Assembly: GCF_016909125.1 (NCBI RefSeq)
Contig: NZ_JAFBFD010000020.1
Span: 1 to 51,386 of the forward strand
Length of the DNA stretch: 51,386 nt
Direction of reading: 5' to 3'
Source of the DNA: Enterococcus lemanii
GTDB taxonomy: Bacteria > Bacillota > Bacilli > Lactobacillales > Enterococcaceae
Positions 44,387 to 51,386 of this stretch are shown here, piece by piece. A program made the position numbers and the translations under genes. The notes beneath the pieces were generated by a model. It did no database searches, was not told the origin of the DNA, and worked only from the letters and a program-made list of their open reading frames with translations. Within the stretch, counting starts at the first letter, position 1. Every line of letters begins with the position of its first letter.

Positions 44387-45632
44387 TTAATTTTGTTTTT
44401 CTCTTTCTTTTAAAGGATTCAAAGCCACCGATTGATGAGGCGACCAATTACGAATGCCTTTTGACCAACGCTCAGGGTGTCGTTTTTTCGCACATTCATA
44501 GACCTGTTTCCGTTTCTCTAAAATAGCGATATGTCGGCCTTCATGGCACTCAGCAGGTGAGACAAATTTAATCCCACTGTGAAGATGAGCGTGGTTGTAC
44601 CAATCCACAAACGTATGTGTCCATTCTCGTGCATCATCCAGTGTTTTAAAACCATGATCCGGGTATTCCGGTCGATATTTTAACGTACGAAAAACCGCTT
44701 CAGAATAGGGATTATCATTGCTCACTCGTGGCCTTGAATAGGAACTTTGAATACCTAATTTTTCTAATAATACTTGGAACGTTGCCGCTTTCATTGGGCT
44801 ACCATTATCCGAATGTAAAACTAGTGGTTGCCCTTGAATTTGTTCTTTTATAACCGTTTGCTGAATCAATTGTTCGGCATACCGCGCTTCTTCTGTTTCC
44901 CAAATTTCCCAACCGACCATTTTCCGGCTAAATAAATCGATGATTAAATACAATCGGTAAAACAGTCCTTTTACCGGCCCTTTTAACCAAGTGATATCCC
45001 AGGTCCAAACTTCATTCGGGCGACTCGCTAAGTGGCTCGGAGCCAACCATTTTTTGTGGCGCTTGACTTCGCCCACGATGGTTTTGCATTTTTTCTTCTC
45101 GCAACACACGATAGATGCTTGATTCGGACGCAATGTAAATGGCTTGATCAGCTAATTTCGGAACAATTTGACTCGGTGGTAAATTCATAAATTCTTTTTT
45201 TGAAACCACTCGTAAAGTCTCTGCGCGTTCTTCTTTCGTCAACTTATTTTTCGGCGTAGGGCGTTCCGCCAAAGGTCGTTGGTCTTCTTTTACTTGTCCT
45301 TCTGCCGTCCATCGTTCGTACGTCCGCACACTGAGGTTTAATTCTTCGCAAGCTCTGGCTAAACGCGCGCCATTGCGATTGGCTTCTTGAATGAGCGCGA
45401 CTGCTTGTCTGCGGTCTGAGGTAGGAATCATTCTTCCTCGAGGTCCCCCCAGATCGCTTGTGCTTTTTTTCTTAATAATAAGAGAGCCGCGGCTTCTGCT
45501 AAAGCTTTTTCTTTTTTTCGTAGCTCTTTTTCTAATTGTCGCGCTTGTTTCTTTTCTTCTTTTAACTCGATAGAAAGAGCCTTCGTGCGGTTTTCTTCTT
45601 GGGTGTTCGCCGAAAGACAAGTTTTTTTCCAT
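44387..45632 (-). pseudogene. IS3-family transposase OrfB, one-base insertion
   Basis: The DDE integrase part is complete in content: VWTWDITWLKG (Asp), LVLHSDNGSPM (Asp), SNDNPYSEAVFRTLKYRPEY (Glu) and AHLHSGIKFVSPAECH. The N-terminal part (RRQAVALIQEANRNG, RTYERWTAEGQ, SSIYRVLREEKMQNHRGRSQ) lies in a different phase. The phase changes by +1 in an A6 run near 45050-45055 (APQK-M versus HKKWLAPSHL), so one extra A splits the gene. OrfB is normally made by -1 frameshifting from OrfA at A-AAA-AAG (minus strand, near 45465-45472), and that site is intact here. Without repair no full OrfAB is made. Confidence 0.8.
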
Positions 45633-45940
45633 GCCTCAATTTGCTCTTTAAATAAGCCTTTTTTCCGGCAATAGGCTGCTAATTCTGCTTGATTCATGGG
45701 GAAGGTTTCCATGACGATTAAGAACTTATCTTCACTTGACCATTTTTCAGTATGCTTTTTCCCTCCTGGTGTCGCTTTCCCTTGCATCCGCGCTTTTTTA
45801 CGCCAAGAATAAAGTGTTGCTTCAGGAACGCCTAATTCTTCACTTAATTGTCGCACACCTTCATTTTTAGGGGGCATCATTCGTTGAATGGTCGTGGCTT
45901 TAAATTCATCTGTATAACGATCGTTCTTTTTATTTGTCAT
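45428..45940 (-). CDS. IS3-family OrfA (helix-turn-helix protein)
   Basis: OrfA of an IS150-type element, about 170 residues: RYTDEFKATTIQRMMPPKNE, LSEELGVPEATLYSWRKKAR (helix-turn-helix), then a second HTH-like block (MNQAELAAYCRKKGLFKEQI) and a leucine/Lys-Glu coiled coil (ALSIELKEEKKQARQLEKEL). AGA-AAA-AAA-GCA near its end is a standard A6G-type slippery site for making OrfAB. The ATG at 45940 follows GGGGG at 9 bases. Confidence 0.88.
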   Translation of the reverse strand: MTNKKNDRYTDEFKATTIQRMMPPKNEGVRQLSEELGVPEATLYSWRKKARMQGKATPGGKKHTEKWSSEDKFLIVMETFPMNQAELAAYCRKKGLFKEQIEAWKKTCLSANTQEENRTKALSIELKEEKKQARQLEKELRKKEKALAEAAALLLLRKKAQAIWGDLEEE

Positions 45941-46031
45941 GGTAATCATCCCCCGTATAGTTTTTATTATAACTTATTTTTCTATACGACATCTATCCTA
46001 ACATAGGGGGCTAGTACCTATTAATATATTT

Positions 46032-46682
46032 TTACTTAAGTAAATTTAAATAGTATGTCAAATTCATTATCTTTGTCCCTATAATTGGTTCATAACTGGC
46101 TCTAATACTTTCACCTGATGATTTAATAAAATATCCATATTTAGGTAATATATTATTATCATTAGTAAAAAATAGCTTATTTTTATAACTTAGTTTATCA
46201 AACTCTTCAAGATCACTTTCCTCAAATCCATTTTGATTATTATACTTAATAATCAAATTATTTAAATTAACTCTTTTTTTCCTCTTATCCCATTTTTCTT
46301 TAGCTTCTATTTCATTATCATAGTGTAAAAAATGAATTTCGACGTCTTCTAATAATCCAATAGGATAATTAGTTGATTTGCTTAACTCGCCCGAAATAAA
46401 GTACTTTGAATTTTCAATTTTAATAAATACTAAATCCATATTAAGATATTTTTCTAAATCTGATAAAAACTTAATATAGTCCTTGCTCATGATAAATAAA
46501 CCTATGGTCATAGAATTATATGGTAAATTATATGACTGATAAACGGTCCCTCCCCAACAGTTATTAGAAATGATTGTGAAATCAGTATTTATCAAAAGTT
46601 TACGTCTTTGATTCTTAAAAAATAAAATATATATTCTTCTGAATTTTAATCTTATTATCTCTATATAGTTCCTAAATCCCAT
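46032..46682 (-). CDS. DUF1919 protein (exopolysaccharide locus)
   Basis: A 216-residue protein of the DUF1919 family, which is common in exopolysaccharide and capsule loci and of unknown reaction. FTIISNNCWGGTVYQSYNLP is its signature, followed by NSMTIGLFIMSKDYIKFLSD, PIGLLEDVEIHFLHYDNEIE and EAKEKWDKRKKRVN (conserved Trp-Arg segment). It lies directly next to the IS3 left end and 22 bases from the upstream glycosyltransferase gene. Family members are thought to transfer a group to a polysaccharide, but no activity is established that I know of. Confidence 0.82.
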   Translation of the reverse strand: MGFRNYIEIIRLKFRRIYILFFKNQRRKLLINTDFTIISNNCWGGTVYQSYNLPYNSMTIGLFIMSKDYIKFLSDLEKYLNMDLVFIKIENSKYFISGELSKSTNYPIGLLEDVEIHFLHYDNEIEAKEKWDKRKKRVNLNNLIIKYNNQNGFEESDLEEFDKLSYKNKLFFTNDNNILPKYGYFIKSSGESIRASYEPIIGTKIMNLTYYLNLLK

Positions 46683-46704
46683 TTAATTCTCCTCACACTA
46701 ACCA

Positions 46705-47796
46705 CTATATGCGATCAATAAAACTTTCCCATTGATAGCATATTCTTTTAACATTTAATTTTTCTCTTACCTTTATTGATTCTTTAGTTAATTCTTTAGC
46801 AAATTCTTTATCATCAATAATCTGAATAATTTTTTTTGATAGCTCTGTCGTATCATTTACTGGTACCAATAAACCATTAATTCCATCTTCTATGATCTCT
46901 CTAGGCCCTCCTATTGGACAATCCGTAGCTATTACGGGTATGCCAATTGCCATCATTTCAATTAAAACATTGGGCATCCCTTCATAGTTGGACGATAAAA
47001 CAAATAACTTAGCATCTGAAACTTTACTTAACACATCTGGTATTGCGTTATTAATAAATACTTTTTCATATACATTTAATTTTCGGGCTAAATTTTCTAG
47101 TTCAAGTTTTAGGGGACCATTTCCATAAATGTGTAGTTCAGTATTAGGAAAAAGATCAATTACTTTGGCAAAAGCTTTAATAAGTAAAGCATGATTTTTT
47201 TGTTCAACTAATCTTCCAATCGAAACAATCTTATTAACACTTTTTTTTCTTGCAGGCAACATTGGATTTAGAGGGTTATGTATAATGGTTGATTTATGTT
47301 GAATTTTTTTTGAAAAATACATTTTTGCATCTTGGGTTTGAAATACATATCCATCTGCACTAGGAAAATTATATATAGTATCTCTTAATATTCTCCATAT
47401 CCTACTTGTAGGATCTAAATAAGGATTATTTCTTTCTGATACTATAAGTTTAGATCTTAATCCTATATTTGCAATTATTGACGTGATATTAGGTTCTGTG
47501 ATAAAAGAAATAATTTTCTCAATTTTTTTATCTTTAAATTTCTTTCTGAGATAAAATATCTGTTGGATTTTCTTAATAAGTTTAAATTTACTCCATATTT
47601 TTTGAGGGACAATTAATTCTATAGATTCATCTAAAGAAAAACTATATGTTGGATTATCTGACATTATTATCATTTTCACAACATAACCATGCTTTGAAAA
47701 CTCGTTAGCTAATACTGTGATTACTCGTTCAGCTCCTCCTGGAGTTAAATCATGCGATACAAAAGCAATCTTCTTATCATCGTTTAAATTAATCAC
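46705..47796 (-). CDS. glycosyltransferase family 4-like protein
   Basis: A 363-residue GT-B protein: KIAFVSHDLTPGGAERVITV (GGAE acceptor-side loop) starts it, and the donor-side domain has VSIGRLVEQKNHALLIKAFA, LHIYGNGPLKLELENL and the E-x7-E region in SSNYEGMPNVLIEMMAIGIP followed by VIATDCPIGGPREII. This resembles enzymes adding GlcNAc, GalNAc or galactose in capsule loci; the exact sugar cannot be read. Its start overlaps the previous gene by 8 bases. Confidence 0.88.
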   Translation of the reverse strand: MINLNDDKKIAFVSHDLTPGGAERVITVLANEFSKHGYVVKMIIMSDNPTYSFSLDESIELIVPQKIWSKFKLIKKIQQIFYLRKKFKDKKIEKIISFITEPNITSIIANIGLRSKLIVSERNNPYLDPTSRIWRILRDTIYNFPSADGYVFQTQDAKMYFSKKIQHKSTIIHNPLNPMLPARKKSVNKIVSIGRLVEQKNHALLIKAFAKVIDLFPNTELHIYGNGPLKLELENLARKLNVYEKVFINNAIPDVLSKVSDAKLFVLSSNYEGMPNVLIEMMAIGIPVIATDCPIGGPREIIEDGINGLLVPVNDTTELSKKIIQIIDDKEFAKELTKESIKVREKLNVKRICYQWESFIDRI

Positions 47797-48904
47797 TTTT
47801 CAATTTCCCTTCAAAAGCTTTCAAGTAAATATTTTCAAGTTCTTTAACACAATCCTTAATAGAGTATCCTTTTTCTTTCACTAGTTTAAAAGCCTCATGC
47901 CTATCTGTCGTTGCTTGTGCCCCTAGCATAGCATTACTCCATTCTTTAGTTGAATAATCTTTTACAAAAATAGAGTTTCCTAATAAATCTGTTTCTTTCG
48001 TAAACGCTTGAGATACAATTTGCCTTACCCCGTTTGCTTGAGCTTCTATACTAATTACAGGAAATGCTTCCCATTTTGATGGCATCACTAGAAAATCAGC
48101 TACATTTAATAATTGGCTTACATCATCTCTTATACCTAAAAAAAGAACATTTTTTAAACCTAGATTGTCTTTGAGTTCTAATAAATGCTCTCTTTTATTC
48201 CCATCACCTACAATTAATAAATATCTTGAAACACCGTTATTTCTTATTTCTAGTTCTTTAAATGATTCTAGTAATATTTCTTGGTTCTTTTGTTCACTTA
48301 AAGCCCCTACATTAATGTAAACTATATCAGAATTAGAAATATTAAACTCCCGCCTGTATTGATCTCTAATAATTGCATTAAATTCAAAATTATCAATTGA
48401 AATTCCATTCTTAATTACCGTAAAATCGAGTGGGCCATATAATTTCTCTCCTGCACAAGAAGAGGCAGATAATCTAGCATCAACTAAACTTGATAAAAAA
48501 AGTTTAAAAATCTTATTAAATAACGGATAATCGTTTTTTGTATTATGCACGTGTATAATTATTTTAGTTTTCGAAAAAATAAACGGGAATATATCAATAA
48601 GCATTGTTGCACTATTTCCATGAACGTGAACAATATCATATTTTTCTTTTTTTGAAAGACGAATTAACATATAAATATAGTTTAAAAAATTTTTTTTTCG
48701 ATTTTTCGCTATATAGTATTTAGCTTCCCTTGCATCAAACTCTTTTTTTATACCTTCAGCTATTTTTTTATCTCCGACAAATGAATAAGAAATATTATCA
48801 TTTATAGAATTTCTATAATAATTCATAATTACGGATGTCATTCCATGATAAGTAAATGGATTAGTGTTGATTATTAGTACTTTCAATATATTTAATTCAC
48901 TCAC
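47789..48904 (-). CDS. glycosyltransferase family 1/4 protein
   Basis: A 371-residue GT-B glycosyltransferase with VLIINTNPFTYHGMTSVIMN at the N terminus, IVHVHGNSATMLIDIFPF, then in the second domain VYINVGALSEQKNQEILLES, LLIVGDGNKREHLLELKD, VLFLGIRDDVSQLLNVADFL and PSKWEAFPVISIEAQANGVR (E-x7-E type). EpsF/CapM-like proteins have this arrangement. It overlaps the following gene and starts 12 bases after the ATP-grasp stop, so all four genes here form one unit. Confidence 0.88.
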   Translation of the reverse strand: MSELNILKVLIINTNPFTYHGMTSVIMNYYRNSINDNISYSFVGDKKIAEGIKKEFDAREAKYYIAKNRKKNFLNYIYMLIRLSKKEKYDIVHVHGNSATMLIDIFPFIFSKTKIIIHVHNTKNDYPLFNKIFKLFLSSLVDARLSASSCAGEKLYGPLDFTVIKNGISIDNFEFNAIIRDQYRREFNISNSDIVYINVGALSEQKNQEILLESFKELEIRNNGVSRYLLIVGDGNKREHLLELKDNLGLKNVLFLGIRDDVSQLLNVADFLVMPSKWEAFPVISIEAQANGVRQIVSQAFTKETDLLGNSIFVKDYSTKEWSNAMLGAQATTDRHEAFKLVKEKGYSIKDCVKELENIYLKAFEGKLKSD

Positions 48905-48916
48905 TTCCGAATTATT

Positions 48917-49834
48917 TTATGTTAAGTATTTCTTTGTTTTACTTAAAGAGAAATATTTCCCAAAGTATAAGTCCCACTCATCTGGTTTAAAAGGAGTATT
49001 TCCTCCAAAATGATAAAAGGTTAACTCTCCAAATTTCACTTCTCCTTCATATTCATACAAGTCAACTCTCACCATAGGAAATGGTTCCGACAGCTTTCTA
49101 GCGACTTCAAGCATTTCATCAAATGTTTTTGGTTTTTTTAATGTTTCATCCCAGACATGTCCATTATATACAGGTAACAAATTCCAATCCAAATCAAAAA
49201 AAGAAAACTTAACATCTTTTTCTCGTTCACTTGCTACATATAAAAACTCTGGTTTTCCATAAAAACAAAAAAATTTATAATCATTGGGATACTTTCCCCC
49301 TTCGAAATCTAAGAGTTTTTCTGCTAGAATACCTTGTTTTTGCTCATAGTATACCCACTCTTTAGTTAGATGTGAGAAATCATTCTTCATACTTTTTTCT
49401 AGTGATTTCACAATTTTTTTTTCATCAATTATCGCTTTATCTCTAACCAAAATAACATCACCTGTCCCTGCAACTGGCTTAAGAACAAATGAATTAGGTA
49501 ATTCATTAAATTCTATATCTGAAGGAGATTCCCAATAGCCATAGTCAGAAATCAGATATTCCTCTCCTATCTTTTCCTTAACAAAATCACGTACTTCCCA
49601 TTTATTTGAAGCTTTTCTGGCAAGTTCATTTCGATAATTTAATTTCAGCCATGCTATTTGCTCTGAATAGTACTTTGGATTATCTAAATTTAAATTTCGT
49701 TTATATATTTTTTTATACGCGAATTTAAGATAACGTTCATCACTCATCCAATCCATTAACCCTAATCTAGCTGGAATATAATATAACTTTTCTGGCTTAG
49801 TCATGATTTTATTAAATATATTAACAATTTTCAT
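48917..49834 (-). CDS. TupA-like ATP-grasp protein
   Basis: A 305-residue protein of the TupA-like ATP-grasp family, named after a teichuronopeptide biosynthesis protein of alkaliphilic Bacillus. Visible parts are LNLDNPKYYSEQIAWLKLNY, the ATP-binding strand LPNSFVLKPVAGTGDVILVR, KQGILAEKLLDFEGGKYPND, YKFFCFYGKPEFLYVASERE and VRVDLYEYEGEVKFGELTFY with metal-binding acidic residues, then FKPDEWDLYFGK. ATP-grasp enzymes join carboxylates to amines through acyl-phosphates. In a polysaccharide locus the likely job is attaching an amino acid or lactate-like group to a uronic acid, which fits the ugd gene. Family solid, reaction inferred. Confidence 0.85.
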   Translation of the reverse strand: MKIVNIFNKIMTKPEKLYYIPARLGLMDWMSDERYLKFAYKKIYKRNLNLDNPKYYSEQIAWLKLNYRNELARKASNKWEVRDFVKEKIGEEYLISDYGYWESPSDIEFNELPNSFVLKPVAGTGDVILVRDKAIIDEKKIVKSLEKSMKNDFSHLTKEWVYYEQKQGILAEKLLDFEGGKYPNDYKFFCFYGKPEFLYVASEREKDVKFSFFDLDWNLLPVYNGHVWDETLKKPKTFDEMLEVARKLSEPFPMVRVDLYEYEGEVKFGELTFYHFGGNTPFKPDEWDLYFGKYFSLSKTKKYLT

Positions 49835-49867
49835 ATCTTATCTCCCATCATTTTAGCCACCTATTTA

Positions 49868-50758
49868 CTATTTTTTTATCAACTCTAATACTTCATTTGT
49901 GTATTCTCCGAAAGCCGTTCCTTGATCAAATTCATGTAACCACAAGCTAGGCTCTCGCAAGTTTATTTCAACAATCTTTGGAATGTTATTTTGATTAATA
50001 GTCACATCCCACGCAACTATTCTATGATAAGGTAATTTTTTATGACTCTTTTTTATAAATGAAGTAATTTCACTCCAGTTAGGAGTCTCTAGAGATGAAA
50101 ATCTAGTATTTAACTGCTCCTCTGTATAGTTATTTCCAAATTCATCTCTGGCCTGATTAGAAGTAATTCCGTTTTTATCAATCGTTATAAATTTTCCGCC
50201 TTTATGAGCATTATCGTATTTACTACCCTTTTTACCAAACCGAACAATTGCTCCTAAGATTATTGTTTCACCAGTTTTAGCCCTATATGTAGTAAAACGT
50301 AAAGTATTAATGCTAGACTGACTAAATAGATTCATTGTCTTCGACTGCTTAATTACTGGTTGAATTAAGAAATCCTTTATTCCACTCTCATGAATAGCGT
50401 GAATAGAAAAATTACGTTTATAATTGTCAAAAAATTTAACATCTTTTCCACTAGATAAACCTCCTAACCCAACCTTAAGAACTAAATTGTCGTGTTCATT
50501 TGCTATTGATTCTGTTTCAGCAATCGAAATATTTTGTAAATCATCTAAATATAACTGATTATTGATAGATTTAAATAAAATTATTACAGTATCATCCCCA
50601 AATTTTAATGGCAAAAAAATTTTATCTTCATCCGCAGCAACTACTAGTTGATTATTAAGTTTTTTTTCAACATATCCATGGAATAAATAATATGGAAAAG
50701 CTAACACATTAATTATTCCTAAAGTATTTTTTATTAGCTCTGCATCATGAACAATCAC
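49868..50758 (-). CDS. sugar-transfer-associated ATP-grasp protein, possibly 5'-shortened
   Basis: A protein of about 296 residues with the ATPgrasp_ST pattern: NLVLKVGLGGLSSGKDVKFF, FLIQPVIKQSKTMNLFSQSS, INTLRFTTYRAKTGETIILG, KGGKFITIDKNG and the metal-binding end VAWDVTINQNNIPKIVEINL with LREPSLWLHEF. Such proteins occur in exopolysaccharide loci beside glycosyltransferases. The start codon would be GTG at 50758; the frame remains open only to about 50790, where IS1380 sequence begins, and no good ribosome-binding site is seen. The original N terminus may therefore have been removed by the IS. It is the second ATP-grasp protein in a row and may act with the TupA-like one. Confidence 0.75.
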   Translation of the reverse strand: MIVHDAELIKNTLGIINVLAFPYYLFHGYVEKKLNNQLVVAADEDKIFLPLKFGDDTVIILFKSINNQLYLDDLQNISIAETESIANEHDNLVLKVGLGGLSSGKDVKFFDNYKRNFSIHAIHESGIKDFLIQPVIKQSKTMNLFSQSSINTLRFTTYRAKTGETIILGAIVRFGKKGSKYDNAHKGGKFITIDKNGITSNQARDEFGNNYTEEQLNTRFSSLETPNWSEITSFIKKSHKKLPYHRIVAWDVTINQNNIPKIVEINLREPSLWLHEFDQGTAFGEYTNEVLELIKK

Positions 50759-50784
50759 AACTCTTCCAATAACTTCTTTTCCAA

Positions 50785-51386
50785 CGATTCAGCGGCGGAT
50801 AGTTTAAAACAAGATCCTTTGTTTTCTCAGGTTTTGAACTCACCGCTTCTCAACCAACTCTTTCGCGTTTTATTAATCAAAAAGAGGAACAAGACAATCA
50901 CTACGTTCATCAATTAATGACTCGTTTAAGTGAATTACTTTTAACTGAAACCAATCAAAGACAAGTCATTGTAGATATTGACTCTACCCATTCGGATACG
51001 TTTGGTAAGCAGGAAGATAGCGATTATAACGGACATTACAAAACCAATGGCTATCACCCCCTTCTTGCTTTCGAACAACAAACAGGCGCTTTATTAGGTG
51101 CTCAGTTACGACCTGGAAATCACTATACTTCAAGAGATTCAGAAATGTTTCTTGCGCCTATTTTGTATTCGTTCGCTACTCAAGAAATGGAATGTTTGGT
51201 TCGTGGGGATAGTGGTTTCGCTAAACCAGAAATTTATGAACTGTGTGAACAAACCAATACGAAATTTATCATTCGATTGAAAACAAGCCAGAAATTAAAA
51301 AAAATAGCGGAACACCTCGTTTTGTATAGTGATGAGACAGATTTCACCTCAGAAGAAGTCCAATGGTTTTCTATCCATTATCAAGC
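50785..51386 (+). pseudogene. IS1380-family transposase fragment, runs off the window
   Basis: The frame to the window end is a recognisable IS1380 transposase: LTASQPTLSRFINQKEEQDN, VIVDIDSTHSDTFGKQE (catalytic Asp region), HPLLAFEQQTGALLGAQLRP-type strand, GNHYTSRDSEMFL and MECLVRGDSGFAKPEIYELC (second Asp region). Upstream, SLKQDPLFSQV is in another phase: the switch occurs in a T4 run near 50835, where one T seems to be missing (FSQVF-ELTASQP). The N terminus is also cut, and there is no start codon for the main phase. It is an inactive fragment unless the sequence has an error; the rest of the element is outside the window. Confidence 0.8.

Larger units (their letters stand above)
44329..46010 (-). 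mobile_element. IS3-family (IS150-like) insertion sequence, boundaries approximate
   Basis: Two overlapping frames orfA and orfB in the usual order, with ends that start CCCC(C)TAT on both sides (44329 inward, 46010 inward), imperfectly matched beyond that. The second frame is broken, so this copy is probably unable to move. No target duplication is seen. Confidence 0.65.

Overview
The window reads as a low-GC Gram-positive chromosome, most likely Enterococcus or a close lactobacillales relative. Supporting signs are strong AGGAGG ribosome-binding sites, several mannose-family PTS operons, a LevR-type sigma-54 activator with a matching -24/-12 promoter, catabolite-control-like elements, and IS3, IS4, IS21 and IS1380 family fragments typical of enterococci. 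Species was assigned from sequence character only.

Layout. (1) 0-7.7 kb: a formate/nitrite channel gene; a three-gene XRE / ImmA-IrrE peptidase / PIN cassette bracketed by two near-identical terminator hairpins; an MmgE/PrpD gene coupled to a phosphosulfolactate-synthase-like gene, with a divergent LysR regulator. (2) 7.7-13.8 kb: an accessory island with two separate ATPase + TOPRIM pairs (an RloA/RloB-like pair and a second, dissimilar pair), a decayed toxin-antitoxin cluster between them, and copies of an ~85-nt structured RNA-like repeat that also occurs at 1.58 kb. (3) 13.8-22.1 kb: a seven-gene sigma-54-dependent mannose-family PTS operon with an M20 peptidase and a uroporphyrinogen-decarboxylase-family protein, followed by its LevR-like activator. 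(4) 22.3-28.5 kb: a second mannose-family PTS with a GH31 glycosidase and a divergent ROK repressor; its IID gene carries an in-frame stop. (5) 28.9-34.2 kb: an AT-rich two-gene cluster, a Ser/Thr-kinase-SF1-helicase fusion whose frame is broken (or programmed) at an A7 run just before a TAG, plus a HEPN-motif protein; IS21-type terminal repeats lie on both sides. (6) 34.3-50.8 kb: an internally deleted IS21-family element that has cut off rmlB, then galU and an AT-rich surface-polysaccharide locus (two acyltransferases, UDP-glucose dehydrogenase, glycosyltransferases, Wzy- and Wzx-like membrane proteins, DUF1919 protein, two ATP-grasp proteins) interrupted by IS4 and IS3 elements and ending in an IS1380-family fragment at the window edge.

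How it works together: the core-like parts are sugar uptake and surface-polysaccharide synthesis. The accessory parts (1.6-4.1, 7.7-13.8 and 28.9-34.2 kb) look like defence or conflict modules put in place by recombination between short repeats and IS ends. The best candidate for an undescribed system is the kinase-helicase + HEPN pair, with its frameshift at a slippery A-run. The best candidate for an undescribed non-coding element is the repeated ~85-nt RNA with its own -10 box.

Several genes are broken by single-base changes in homopolymers, so sequencing error has to be excluded for those claims.
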